A stretch of DNA of 64,000 nucleotides from MAG-121220-bin8 sp002700465. Lineage in GTDB: Bacteria > Bacteroidota > Bacteroidia > Flavobacteriales > Flavobacteriaceae. Of this stretch, positions 23,904 through 33,073 are shown one piece after another. Location: assembly GCA_943789295.1 (NCBI GenBank), contig CALSTO010000004.1:15268-79267 (forward strand), written 5' to 3'. The position numbers were made by a program, and so were the translations under genes. Each line of letters opens with the position of its first letter. Position 1 is the stretch's first letter. The notes beneath the pieces are model-generated. The model made no database searches. It was not told the origin of the DNA and worked only from the letters and a program-made list of their open reading frames with translations.

Positions 23904-25169
23904 GTGAAAAGTCAAATAAATAGATCAAAATTTTTAATTCTTACGCTATTAATTCTTTCAGGAGAATTTATTTATTTTCTGCCTTATGTTTTGTCTAGAG
24001 TCTTTAGGCCAACATTTTTAGATGTGTTTCAATTGAATAATTTTCAGTTAGGCAGTTTGTTTTCGGTATATGGTATTGTTGCATTATTGTCATATGTATA
24101 TGGAGGCATAATTACAGACAGGTATTCACCAAGAAAACTAATGTCATCAGCATTATTTTTAACCGCTTTAGGCGGTCTTGTTTTAGCTTCTTACCCATCC
24201 TATCAGACTTTACAAATTTTGTATGGCTACTGGGGATTCACAAGTGTGTTTTTATTTTGGGGTGCAATGATAAAAGCTACTCGATTGTGGGGAGGAGATA
24301 ATAATCAAGGCAAGGCGTTTGGATTTTTAGACGGTGGTAGGGGAATTGTAGCTGCATCAATGGGGAGTATTGGAGTATTTATTTTTTCAATAGTATTAAT
24401 TGGCGATATAGAATCAACTTCACTAATTGAAAAAAAAGAAGCTTTTAGTTACGTTATATTATTTTCTTCTTTTATGGTTGCTTTTATCGGTTTGCTAGTT
24501 TTAATTTTTTTAAAAAATTCAGATGAAAAGAGTACTACTATTGAAAAATCTTTAAATTCTCTAACCAATATTAAACATGTTTTAAAGAATGAATCAATAT
24601 GGCTATTAATGTTAATAATAATGTGTGCTTATGTTGGGTATAAAGTGACGGATATTTATTCTTTGTATGCTTCGGAGGTTATGTTTTACGATCAAATTGA
24701 AGCAGCTGAAGTAGGCGCTTTACAATTGTATTTGAGACCAATAGTATGTATTTCCATCGGTTTATTAGCTGATAAAACTAAAAACATGTTTTGGATAATT
24801 TTTGGTTTTATTACAATGTTAATTGGAGCTTTAATTTTTTCATTTGGAGTTGTTAAGCCAGGAATGAATTCTATATTTTTCTTGTCTTTAATTGTCTTAG
24901 CAGTTGGGACTTATTCAATTCGTGCATTATACTTTGCGGTTTTAAAAGAAGCAAAAGCACCTTTAGCACTTACAGGGACGGCAGTTGGCTTAATATCAGT
25001 TGTAGGATACAGCCCAGATATTTTTGCAGGCCCTATTATGGGATATTTATTGGATAATAATCCAGGAATTATTGGTCATCAATACGTCTATTTGATGTTA
25101 GTTATATTTTCTACAATAGGATTAATAGCCTCTTTTAGATTTGCTAAATTAATAACAAAACAAGGTTAA
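23904..25169 (+). CDS. MFS transporter
   Basis: A 421-residue protein with about 12 membrane spans. The loop between spans 2 and 3 reads GGIITDRYSPRKLM, the major facilitator GxxxDRxxxR motif, and the matching element in the second half is GLLADKTKNMF. The start is GTG at 23904, with an imperfect -7-like TACTTTAG just upstream. It is divergent from amt. The substrate cannot be read; the WGGDNNQGKAFGFLDGGRG segment is reminiscent of organic-anion or nitrate/nitrite-type MFS members, but this is weak. Confidence 0.85.
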   Translation: MKSQINRSKFLILTLLILSGEFIYFLPYVLSRVFRPTFLDVFQLNNFQLGSLFSVYGIVALLSYVYGGIITDRYSPRKLMSSALFLTALGGLVLASYPSYQTLQILYGYWGFTSVFLFWGAMIKATRLWGGDNNQGKAFGFLDGGRGIVAASMGSIGVFIFSIVLIGDIESTSLIEKKEAFSYVILFSSFMVAFIGLLVLIFLKNSDEKSTTIEKSLNSLTNIKHVLKNESIWLLMLIIMCAYVGYKVTDIYSLYASEVMFYDQIEAAEVGALQLYLRPIVCISIGLLADKTKNMFWIIFGFITMLIGALIFSFGVVKPGMNSIFFLSLIVLAVGTYSIRALYFAVLKEAKAPLALTGTAVGLISVVGYSPDIFAGPIMGYLLDNNPGIIGHQYVYLMLVIFSTIGLIASFRFAKLITKQG

Positions 25170-25231
25170 TTAGTTTATTAGGATTTAGTAAATGAACATA
25201 TTTATTATCTTTAAAACTTATTCAATCAACT

Positions 25232-25675
25232 ATGAAATTATTACAAGAATTTAAAGAGTTTGCGGTAAAAGGAAATATGATGGACATGGCAATAGGAATT
25301 ATTATTGGCGCATCATTTAACCAAGTTATAGATGTTTTAGTAAAGCAAATTTTATTACCTCCACTTTCGTTGCTTTCAGACGGAATTAATTTAGACAATA
25401 AGAAATTAATTATAAGAGAATCTCAGACTAATGCTTTAGGAGATATTTCAGTTCATGAAGTAGCCATAAGTTATGGGCAATTTATTGAAACTTTTTTAGA
25501 TTTTTTAATTGTAGGATTTACAATTTTTATGGTTGTTAAATTTATAAATAGACTTAACAAACAAGCTGAAGACCCATCCGATAAAACAATTTCGACTCCC
25601 AAAAATATTCAATTACTTATGGATATGAATTCTCTATTGAAGGAGCAAAATCGTATTTTAAAAGAGAAAAAATAA
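25232..25675 (+). CDS. mscL: Large-conductance mechanosensitive channel
   Basis: A 147-residue protein with the MscL signature: N-terminal amphipathic MKLLQEFKEFAVKGNMMDMAIGIIIGASFNQVIDVLV running into the first pore helix, a variable periplasmic loop, the second span (FIETFLDFLIVGFTIFMVVKFIN) and a charged C-terminal helix with a coiled-coil tail. It releases solutes on hypo-osmotic shock. Slightly longer than E. coli MscL because of the loop. It converges on the serine hydrolase gene with a single base between stops. Confidence 0.96.
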   Translation: MKLLQEFKEFAVKGNMMDMAIGIIIGASFNQVIDVLVKQILLPPLSLLSDGINLDNKKLIIRESQTNALGDISVHEVAISYGQFIETFLDFLIVGFTIFMVVKFINRLNKQAEDPSDKTISTPKNIQLLMDMNSLLKEQNRILKEKK

Positions 25676-25676
25676 G

Positions 25677-26897
25677 CTATTCTAAAATTGATTCGTAAAC
25701 CATAGCTCTAAACTTATCAGCTAATTTTAATCTGTAAGTTTCAAACGATTGAGTCATGTAAATATAAACCATATTTTGTTTGGGATCAGCTCTGAAATAA
25801 GTTCCAAACATTCCTCCCCACCCAAATGTTCCTTTTGATCCAAACTTAGTACTTTCTTCTTTAACGACTTCAAACCCTAATCCAAATCCTTTCTTTTTCC
25901 CAAATACTAATTTTTTATATTTAAGACCTAAAGAATGATCTTGTTTCATTAAATCTAGCGTACTTTTTTTAATTATTTGCTCATCGTCAAAAGAACCGTT
26001 GTTTAAAAGCATTACTGAAAACTTAAGATAATCATTAGTTGTAGAAAGTAATCCGCCAGAACCATTTAATAAAATCACCTTGTCTTTAAATGGAGAATTC
26101 GATTTATTATCAAAAGAAACAAGTTCTTTTTTCTCTCCAACAACATATAAAGTAGTCAATCTATCTATTTTGTTTTTTGGAAGTTCAAACGAAGTATCAT
26201 CCATTTTCAAAGGATCAAAGATTCTGTCTTTTAAATAGTCATCTAATTTTTGACCAGATAATACTTCTATTAAATATCCACAAATATCTGTGGACGCACT
26301 GTACCACCAAGTGGTTCCTGGCTCAAACTTTAAAGGAGTTTTTAAGGACTCTTTTGTATACTCTTCTAAGTTCATGTTGATTACTTTTCTATAATCCTCA
26401 GGGCCTTTAAAATTAAGACCTGCAGAATGCCTTAATAAGTCGATTATTTTAACATGATTCTTAACTGGTTTTATTTTTTTTCTTTTTTTGACTGTTAAGT
26501 TTTTGAACTCAGGAATATATTTGTAAACGGGATCATTTAATTTAAATTTCCCCTCTTCATACAACATCATAAGACCAACTGACACAATTGGCTTTGTCAT
26601 AGATGCTATTCGAAAAATATCATCACTTTTCAGCGGATCGTTTTCTGAAATATCGGAACTTCCATAGCTGTCAAAATGAATAAGCTTTCCATTTTTTACA
26701 ATAGCAGTTTGAATTGCAGAAAGCTCGTTGTCGTTTACATAGCTGTGCATCGCCTGATTCAATAGCATTAATTTTTCTGAGGAAAATCCTTGTGATTCCG
26801 GCGAAGAAACCTCAAAGTCTGATTGTGCATTTGAAACAATACTAGATATTAATAAAAGAACTAAAAGAACCTTGTTTGAGAGAGTTTTTAATAGCAA
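25677..26897 (-). CDS. Secreted serine hydrolase, beta-lactamase class C fold
   Basis: The protein has 406 residues and a TTG start, because no ATG precedes the signal peptide (LLKTLSNKVLLVLLLISSIVSNAQ). The SxxK catalytic motif is Ser99-Met-Thr-Lys102 (RIASMTKP), the Tyr motif is in WWYSAST, and a late GWGGMFGTYF stretch takes the place of the KTG motif. Such proteins act as esterases, D-Ala peptidases or, rarely, beta-lactamases in the periplasm. A Lys/Arg-rich insert lies at VKKRKKIKPVKN. The substrate is unknown. Confidence 0.87.
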   Translation of the reverse strand: MLLKTLSNKVLLVLLLISSIVSNAQSDFEVSSPESQGFSSEKLMLLNQAMHSYVNDNELSAIQTAIVKNGKLIHFDSYGSSDISENDPLKSDDIFRIASMTKPIVSVGLMMLYEEGKFKLNDPVYKYIPEFKNLTVKKRKKIKPVKNHVKIIDLLRHSAGLNFKGPEDYRKVINMNLEEYTKESLKTPLKFEPGTTWWYSASTDICGYLIEVLSGQKLDDYLKDRIFDPLKMDDTSFELPKNKIDRLTTLYVVGEKKELVSFDNKSNSPFKDKVILLNGSGGLLSTTNDYLKFSVMLLNNGSFDDEQIIKKSTLDLMKQDHSLGLKYKKLVFGKKKGFGLGFEVVKEESTKFGSKGTFGWGGMFGTYFRADPKQNMVYIYMTQSFETYRLKLADKFRAMVYESILE

Positions 26898-26962
26898 AAT
26901 TTAACGTTTAATATTCACCTAAAATTTATTAAAAAAAAAGCACATAAATTCAATATTTAATA

Positions 26963-26970
26963 TATTTTTG
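26963..26970 (+). promoter_or_regulatory. Bacteroidota-type -7 box of the 45-residue basic protein gene
   Basis: TATTTTTG fits TAnnTTTG and ends 26 nt before the ATG at 26997. It supports expression of the small gene. Confidence 0.45.
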
Positions 26971-26996
26971 CCGGAATTTTTTAATATAAGTATAAA

Positions 26997-27134
26997 ATGA
27001 AAAATCAAGATAATGGAAATGCTCAGTTAAATTCATTAAGAAATGAATTTAACGACAGAATTGGGACTAAATCTTATTTAGGGAGAACTAAAAGAGTTAC
27101 GTGGACCGGAATTAGAAGATTTAGAAGTATTTAA
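26997..27134 (+). CDS. Small basic hypothetical protein (45 residues)
   Basis: Starts MKNQDNGNAQLNSLRNEF and ends in a strongly basic part (RTKRVTWTGIRRFRSI). It has a -7 box upstream and a clean frame. Its stop overlaps the 3' end of the convergent sialidase gene by 4 nt. The basic tail suggests binding to nucleic acid, or a ribosome-related role, but no family is recognised. The gene is plausible, not proven. Confidence 0.5.
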   Translation: MKNQDNGNAQLNSLRNEFNDRIGTKSYLGRTKRVTWTGIRRFRSI

Positions 27135-28189
27135 TTATAAAGTATCCATTTTTTTGGGACTCTTACAAATACATTTTTTGTGTAGTCATCTTTTTCAAAA
27201 AACAAACCAATATCTCCGTTTTTTAGTAAAGTCATTGATGAATATGCAGACTTTCCTTTATAAATGGTTTTGGTATTTTTCCAACTGATTCCTTGGTCGT
27301 AACTGATGCTTATTGAAAGGTTATTTCTTTCTTTTGAACTAAAAGCATTAGAAAACAACAATAAACTTTTAGAATTGGTATTATAATTTATTAGACTAGC
27401 ATTACAAGCTGGATCTAAAAGATCTTTGTTTTCAAAAGAAAACCAGCTTTTACCTTTATTTTTAGAAATATGAGAATATCTAAATTCATTTGAATTAACT
27501 CTCGAATTCACTAGCCAATCTCCATTTGAAAGTTCAACAATTTTTGACTCATCTCCTGGTTTTAAAGGATGGTTAAATAAAAACCAGTTCTCTCCGTTGT
27601 CATTACTACCAAACACATGTGTTCCCTTATTAAGATTAACTAAACAATGAAGAAGAGTCCCATCTTTGGTTTGAGTACCTCTTCCAGACGTAATAAACAT
27701 AAAATCTTTATTCCAATCTTTTTTTGTTATTTGACTGGTTATATCCTTAGGAACTGACCAGTTTTTTCCATTATCAGAGCTTTTAATAACCATAAGGCGA
27801 TAAATGTCTCTAGCTAAGTCAAGGTTCATATAGTTATAAAAAAGAAAAATATGTCCAGTTTGTTGATCAAGAATCATTGAAGGATCTGATGCGGATTCAC
27901 CATCTGGATAATCAATTATTTTTTCAATTTCAGTCCATGTTTTACCGTCGTCATAACTTTTTCTTATAACTATATTGATGTTTCTATTCCATTTTAAATC
28001 CCCACATGAATTATTTCTTTCGTCTATTGCAGCAATTAAAGTTCCATTTGTTGATGTTAAAATAGCAGGTATTCTGTAGCATGCTATTTCAGAGTTAAGA
28101 GAACTGTCAAATAGGTTTTCAAAAATTAGTTCTTGTGAAAAACAGGATATTCCAAAAAACATAACTAAAATTTTAAATATAGATTTCAT
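27131..28189 (-). CDS. Sialidase (exo-alpha-sialidase, GH33-like)
   Basis: A 352-residue secreted enzyme (signal MKSIFKILVMFFGISCFSQ). The six-bladed propeller is marked by Arg39-Ile-Pro41 in CYRIPA (first arginine of the triad), an Asp in AAIDERN, and Asp boxes at about 78 (SYDDGKTW), 137 (SSDNGKNW), 195 (SNDNGENW), 242 (SKNKGKSW) and 296 (SYDQGISW). The nucleophilic Tyr is probably in KSAYSSM (near 316). It removes terminal sialic acid from glycans. It is the last gene of a sulfatase, serine hydrolase and sialidase unit, 1 nt after the hydrolase stop. No nanA, nanE or nanK lies in the window. Confidence 0.93.
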   Translation of the reverse strand: MKSIFKILVMFFGISCFSQELIFENLFDSSLNSEIACYRIPAILTSTNGTLIAAIDERNNSCGDLKWNRNINIVIRKSYDDGKTWTEIEKIIDYPDGESASDPSMILDQQTGHIFLFYNYMNLDLARDIYRLMVIKSSDNGKNWSVPKDITSQITKKDWNKDFMFITSGRGTQTKDGTLLHCLVNLNKGTHVFGSNDNGENWFLFNHPLKPGDESKIVELSNGDWLVNSRVNSNEFRYSHISKNKGKSWFSFENKDLLDPACNASLINYNTNSKSLLLFSNAFSSKERNNLSISISYDQGISWKNTKTIYKGKSAYSSMTLLKNGDIGLFFEKDDYTKNVFVRVPKKWILYN

Positions 28190-28190
28190 T

Positions 28191-29393
28191 TTAAATTTTT
28201 ATTAATAAATCAATTAATTTACTTCTTACATTATTTGTATAAAACGATTCATTTTTTCGACTTGGATAAACTCTGTTTGTTAACAAAACAATTGTTAGTT
28301 TTTTTTCTGGATCGACCCAAAACATAGTTCCCGTAAATCCGGTATGTCCAAAACTAGTTTTAGACAAATTTTTATTTGGATATTCTCCGTAATCATTATT
28401 TGAATATGGTTTGTCAAATCCCAAACCTCTTCTAATTTGACTGTTTTCAAAAGCATAAGAAGTAAATTTTTGAATAGTTGATTGTTTAAACATAGTGCTG
28501 TTAGACTCTAAAAAACTTAACAGACTCCCTACGCCTTCTGCATTCCCAAAAAGTCCAGCGTTTCCAGAAACGCCCCCCATAAAACTAGCTGCTTCATCGT
28601 GTACAAACCCATGAATCAGCCCTTTTCTAAAAATAGAGTCGTATTCTGATGGGACAATTTTATCTTTGCTAAATATTTTTGTTGGATTGAAAGTAAGAGT
28701 AATTTCTTTTTTATTTATAAATGTATTTTTGAAATAATTTTCGAAACTATAACCTGTCATTTTATAAATCAAATTAGGCACATAAAAAAAGAAAAGTCCA
28801 GAGTAATCATAGGTATCTATCCTATTTAATTTAGATTTTTTTATTCGTTTAAACAACTTTTTAGAGTATGTGTTTTTTAAAAATAAATTATTATTCATTT
28901 TTATAGAAAATCGTTTGTCGATTTTAGTACGTACAATTGATTTTTTTAAGTTGCCGTTTCTATTTTTAATAAAATTTTGGTGACTGATGTAAGGTATCCA
29001 TCCGCTTGTATGACTCAAGCTTTGAAATATTGTTGTATTTTTTTTATTTGATCTTTTTAGTTCAGGAAAATAATCAGAAACTTTATCTTCAAGTTGTAAT
29101 TTGTCTTCGTCATACAATTTCATGATTGAAAACGTTGAGGCTAATACTTTTGTTAAAGAAGCTAAATCATAAACATGTTTTTGTTTGACTTTTATAATTG
29201 AATCATAAGTATGAAACCCATATGATTTATTGATTATGATGGAATCTTTAAATTTTACGAAAAGCTGAGCCCCTGGAAAGTTTTTTAAAGTGATACTAGA
29301 ATTAATCAAACTATCAATTTTTTCTGACTTACTAGTTTGTGATTGAACTTTTGAAACAAACAAAATCAATAATAATAAAATTTTAAATCTCAT
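28191..29393 (-). CDS. Secreted serine hydrolase, beta-lactamase fold
   Basis: This 400-residue protein has a signal peptide (MRFKILLLLILFVSKVQSQ). The SxxK motif is Ser79-Leu-Thr-Lys82 in LASLTKVL, the YSG motif is in TYDYSGLFFFY, and the late HTGFTGTMFWVDPEKKLTIVLLTNR segment is the third motif region. A Lys/Arg-rich insert lies before the Tyr motif. It overlaps the upstream sulfatase by 11 nt and is followed 1 nt later by the sialidase, so the three are one operon. It may act as a deacylase or esterase on the glycan; substrate unknown. Confidence 0.88.
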   Translation of the reverse strand: MRFKILLLLILFVSKVQSQTSKSEKIDSLINSSITLKNFPGAQLFVKFKDSIIINKSYGFHTYDSIIKVKQKHVYDLASLTKVLASTFSIMKLYDEDKLQLEDKVSDYFPELKRSNKKNTTIFQSLSHTSGWIPYISHQNFIKNRNGNLKKSIVRTKIDKRFSIKMNNNLFLKNTYSKKLFKRIKKSKLNRIDTYDYSGLFFFYVPNLIYKMTGYSFENYFKNTFINKKEITLTFNPTKIFSKDKIVPSEYDSIFRKGLIHGFVHDEAASFMGGVSGNAGLFGNAEGVGSLLSFLESNSTMFKQSTIQKFTSYAFENSQIRRGLGFDKPYSNNDYGEYPNKNLSKTSFGHTGFTGTMFWVDPEKKLTIVLLTNRVYPSRKNESFYTNNVRSKLIDLLIKI

Positions 29394-30939
29394 TGATTTT
29401 AGGTATTAAAGTTTCTTTATCTCCTGCAAGCTCTTTTTGTTTGATAAGTTCCTTGTGTAATTTTAAAATTTCATTTTTATATTTTGGATTATAAATTTCA
29501 TTTTTTAATTCAAACGGATCCTTAACTAAATCGTAGTACTCCCAAGCTTTTTCAGATTTTATTTTACTTGTATTTTTTTTGTTTAATCCTTCTCCATAGA
29601 AATAAATCAATTTGTTTTTGTTACTTCTAACCCCTAAGTGAGCAGGCCTTACAGGACTGTGCTCCCAATATCTGTAATAGGTAAATTTTCTTGCAAGTGA
29701 ATTGTTTTTTGATTCCAAAGATTTTCTAAAGCTTTTTCCTTGAAATGATTTTGGAGGTTTAATTCCAGCGTAATCAAGAAACAATGAAGGGATGTCTAAG
29801 TTTAATATTAAATCATCAATTCTTCGAGATTTTAAAATTTGATTAGGGTAACTAATTACAAAGGGCATTCTTGAAGACTCCTCATACATCATTCTTTTAT
29901 CAAAAAAACCATGTTCACCTAAAAAATAGCCTTGGTCTGATGTATACACTATTATAGTGTTATCAATCTGTTTGGATTCTTTTAAATGGTCAATGATTTT
30001 TTGAAGATTATCATCAATTGATGCAGCACACCTCAAAAAATCTTTTACAAATTTTTGATATGAAAAAGATCTTATTTCTTCTTTCGACATATTTTCAATT
30101 GAAAAAGGCATACCAGGGTATTTAGTATCAGAGTTATGATCTTTGTTTTTAGAATAATTTAACCATCTGTTCGTTAAAATTTCAAGTTGTTGACCAGTAA
30201 AACTTCTACCAGAACTAGAAGGGATATAATCATGTAGAGATTCTGGCTCGGGGATATCAATATTTTTTAAAAACTCGTTGTGTCTTTCTGGATAATCAAA
30301 GGGTTCGTGAGTTGCTTTGAAATGAGTCATTAGAAAAAAAGGTTTTTCGGATTTTCTGTCCTTTAGCCATTTGACAGTTGAATTTCCTATTACATCCGAT
30401 GAAAATCCGGGTTCTTCAACACCACCTTTGTATCCATCCTCCCAATTTTCTTTAGTTTTAAAGATAGGATTATTATACTTGCCTTGTCCAGGTAGAACTT
30501 TATAGTAATCAAATCCAGACGGTTCTTTTTTTAAATGCCATTTGCCAATTAAAGCAGTTTGATAACCATTATTGTTTAAAATTTTTGCAATATTAAGACT
30601 ATCCGGGCTTAAATGATCGCTAAGTGTGTAGACGCCATTCTGATGACTGTATTGCCCAGTTAATATAGAGGCTCTACTGGGCACACAAATAGAATTAGTA
30701 CAAAACATATTGTTTAGTACCGTGCCATTATTTGCTAAATATTTAATAGCATCATTTTTAACATAATTATCTAATATTCCATTATAAATTCCCCAAGCTT
30801 GTGAGGTGTGGTCGTCAGCCATAATAAATAAAATATTTGGCTTTGTTTCAGGCTTATTTGTATTGCATGAGTAATTAGAGCAAAATAACACCAATACAAC
30901 AAAAAGATTTTTTAAAGTTTTAATAAATGAACAAAACAT
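29383..30939 (-). CDS. Secreted sulfatase lipoprotein (S1 family, second)
   Basis: The enzyme has 518 residues, with a lipoprotein signal ending in NYSC (Cys25). The metal-binding pair is in IMADDH (42-43), and the formylglycine Cys85 is in SICVPSRASILTG. ALIGKWHLKK, THFKATHEP and YTSDQGYFLGEHGF supply further active-site residues. The TSDQGYFLGEHG form and the C-terminal YDLVKDPFELKNEIYN segment resemble heparan-type and GlcNAc-6-sulfatases rather than the TSDNGG type of the other two sulfatases here. It is the first gene of the operon with the serine hydrolase and sialidase. Confidence 0.94.
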   Translation of the reverse strand: MFCSFIKTLKNLFVVLVLFCSNYSCNTNKPETKPNILFIMADDHTSQAWGIYNGILDNYVKNDAIKYLANNGTVLNNMFCTNSICVPSRASILTGQYSHQNGVYTLSDHLSPDSLNIAKILNNNGYQTALIGKWHLKKEPSGFDYYKVLPGQGKYNNPIFKTKENWEDGYKGGVEEPGFSSDVIGNSTVKWLKDRKSEKPFFLMTHFKATHEPFDYPERHNEFLKNIDIPEPESLHDYIPSSSGRSFTGQQLEILTNRWLNYSKNKDHNSDTKYPGMPFSIENMSKEEIRSFSYQKFVKDFLRCAASIDDNLQKIIDHLKESKQIDNTIIVYTSDQGYFLGEHGFFDKRMMYEESSRMPFVISYPNQILKSRRIDDLILNLDIPSLFLDYAGIKPPKSFQGKSFRKSLESKNNSLARKFTYYRYWEHSPVRPAHLGVRSNKNKLIYFYGEGLNKKNTSKIKSEKAWEYYDLVKDPFELKNEIYNPKYKNEILKLHKELIKQKELAGDKETLIPKINEI

Positions 30940-30994
30940 AAAAACATGTGTAATAAATATTTAAATTAGAAAAAAAATTTGATCCAATATTAAA

Positions 30995-33073
30995 ATGAGT
31001 AACATTAAACTTTTTATTGTAATTTTTATAATGAGCTCAAATTATATATTATCCCAAGACATGGAAAATAAATTAGTAAACGAAAAAAGTTTATACTTAA
31101 AGCAACACGCTACCAATCCAGTTAATTGGTTTCCCTGGAACGACGAGGCTTTATCTTTAGCAAAAAACTCAGATAAGTTACTTTTAATTAGTGTGGGATA
31201 TTCATCATGTCATTGGTGTCATGTAATGGAAGAGGAGAGCTTTACAGATGATGATGTGGCTCAGGTTATGAATTTAAATTTCATTAATATTAAAGTTGAC
31301 AGAGAAGAAAGACCAGACTTAGATGAAATTTATATGAAAGCATTGGTTCTAATGACAGGAAGTGGAGGTTGGCCAATGAATATTATAGCCCTTCCTGATG
31401 GCACACCAATATGGGGAGGAACTTACGTTCCTAAAACACAATGGATTCAAGTTTTAAATCAGGTTAGCGGATTTTATAAGACTAGAAAACCAGACGTCTT
31501 AGAATATGCTAATAGCGTCAGAGAGGGTGTAAAAAAAGAAGCTTTAGTAAAACCATCTCCAAGAGACGAAACATATTCAAGTGAGCTACAAATTGAGCTA
31601 GCTGAAAAAGCTTTTAAATATTCAGACAAAATAAATGGGGGAATTGGCAGTGGCCAGAAATTTCCTTTACCCTCAATGTTAAATTTCTTTATGAGATTTT
31701 CAAATGAGTATAGTAATCAAGAAATGAAAGATTTTGTCTACAATTCTTTGATGCAAATCTCCCGCGGAGGAATAAATGACAGAATTGACGGTGGATTCCA
31801 CAGATACACTGTTGACAACACTTGGCATATTCCTCATTTTGAAAAAATGCTATACGATAATGCCCAGCTTTTAAGTACTTACTCAAGCGCTTTCAAAGCA
31901 TTTAAAGAAGAGCGTTTCAAATCAGAACTTTATAATATTTTCAGATTCTTAGAGTCTAAAATGACAGGAAATGACAATCTTATTTATTCAAGTATTTCTG
32001 CTGATACAAATTATGAAGATGGGACTAAAAGCGAAGGTGACTTTTACATATGGAAAGAGGAAGAACTAAAGAAAATTTTGAATGACGACTTTGAGTGGGT
32101 TTCAGAATATTACAATATAAATGAAACGGGGTACTGGGAAAATGATAGTTATGTCTTTTATCAAACTATTTCTGATAAAGAATTTTCTAAAAAACTAGGC
32201 ATTACATTAAAAGAATTTACTAAGAAATTAAACAGAGTAAATTCTTTATTGAAAATAGAGCGAGAAAAAAGAGTTCACCCAATAATTGATTCTAAAATAA
32301 TTTTCTCATGGAATGCATTAACTATTAGAGGTTTAGTTGACAGTTATAAATCAACAAAAGATCCAATTTTTCTAAATAAAGCACTTTTAATAAATTCTTC
32401 ATTATCAAAAATTATGATTGATAATAATATAATAAGACATACTAGCAGCGGTCCTACTGAGGTTTTGTTTTTTGAAGATTACAGTTATTATATTGATGCT
32501 CTTATAGGGCTGTATGAAATTACCTTTGATGAAAAATATTTACAATTTGCTGACGAATTGGTAGTGTTTTCAAACGAAAAATTTAAAGAAGAATCAGGAT
32601 TTTATAGATTTTCAACTAATCAAGAAAGTTTGTTTGCAGACACATTAATTAATCTTCAAGATGGAGTTATACCCTCTGCAAACTCTGTAATGAATTTTAA
32701 TTTATTTAGACTTGGCCATTTTAACGGAAACAAAGAATATTTATCACATTCTAAAATAATGATAAATAATGTAAGTGAAACAATAAAAGAGAGGGTTACA
32801 GATCATTTGTTGTGGCTTAATAACTCACATAATTATTCTCAAAAGTTTTATGAAATCGCAATATCTGGTAATAATGCGATTGCAAAAGCTGAGGATATAA
32901 TGGAAGAATATTTGCCTAATGTTTTAATAGCTGCTTCTGAAAACGTATCCAATCTTTATTTGCTTAAAGACAGATATTTTAAGGATGAAACTTATATTTA
33001 TGTATGCGTGGATAATACTTGTAAATTTCCTGTTACCACAGTTTCTAAGGCTTTAGACTTAATGAAAGATTAA
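30995..33073 (+). CDS. Thioredoxin-domain protein with glycoside-hydrolase-like C-terminal region (DUF255 / YyaL type)
   Basis: A 692-residue protein with an N-terminal signal peptide (MSNIKLFIVIFIMSSNYILSQ), so it is probably exported. The DUF255 thioredoxin domain (about 30-190) has Cys72-His-Trp-Cys75 in SSCHWCHVMEEESF and the VDREERPDLDEIYM and GSGGWPMNI motifs. The rest (about 200-690) is an alpha/alpha-barrel resembling N-acylglucosamine epimerase-type folds (FHRYTVDNTWHIPHFEKMLYDNAQLL). The family includes YyaL and human SPATA20. The role is unclear; location between two glycan operons is suggestive only. Its 3' end overlaps the convergent response regulator by 4 nt. Confidence 0.88.
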   Translation: MSNIKLFIVIFIMSSNYILSQDMENKLVNEKSLYLKQHATNPVNWFPWNDEALSLAKNSDKLLLISVGYSSCHWCHVMEEESFTDDDVAQVMNLNFINIKVDREERPDLDEIYMKALVLMTGSGGWPMNIIALPDGTPIWGGTYVPKTQWIQVLNQVSGFYKTRKPDVLEYANSVREGVKKEALVKPSPRDETYSSELQIELAEKAFKYSDKINGGIGSGQKFPLPSMLNFFMRFSNEYSNQEMKDFVYNSLMQISRGGINDRIDGGFHRYTVDNTWHIPHFEKMLYDNAQLLSTYSSAFKAFKEERFKSELYNIFRFLESKMTGNDNLIYSSISADTNYEDGTKSEGDFYIWKEEELKKILNDDFEWVSEYYNINETGYWENDSYVFYQTISDKEFSKKLGITLKEFTKKLNRVNSLLKIEREKRVHPIIDSKIIFSWNALTIRGLVDSYKSTKDPIFLNKALLINSSLSKIMIDNNIIRHTSSGPTEVLFFEDYSYYIDALIGLYEITFDEKYLQFADELVVFSNEKFKEESGFYRFSTNQESLFADTLINLQDGVIPSANSVMNFNLFRLGHFNGNKEYLSHSKIMINNVSETIKERVTDHLLWLNNSHNYSQKFYEIAISGNNAIAKAEDIMEEYLPNVLIAASENVSNLYLLKDRYFKDETYIYVCVDNTCKFPVTTVSKALDLMKD

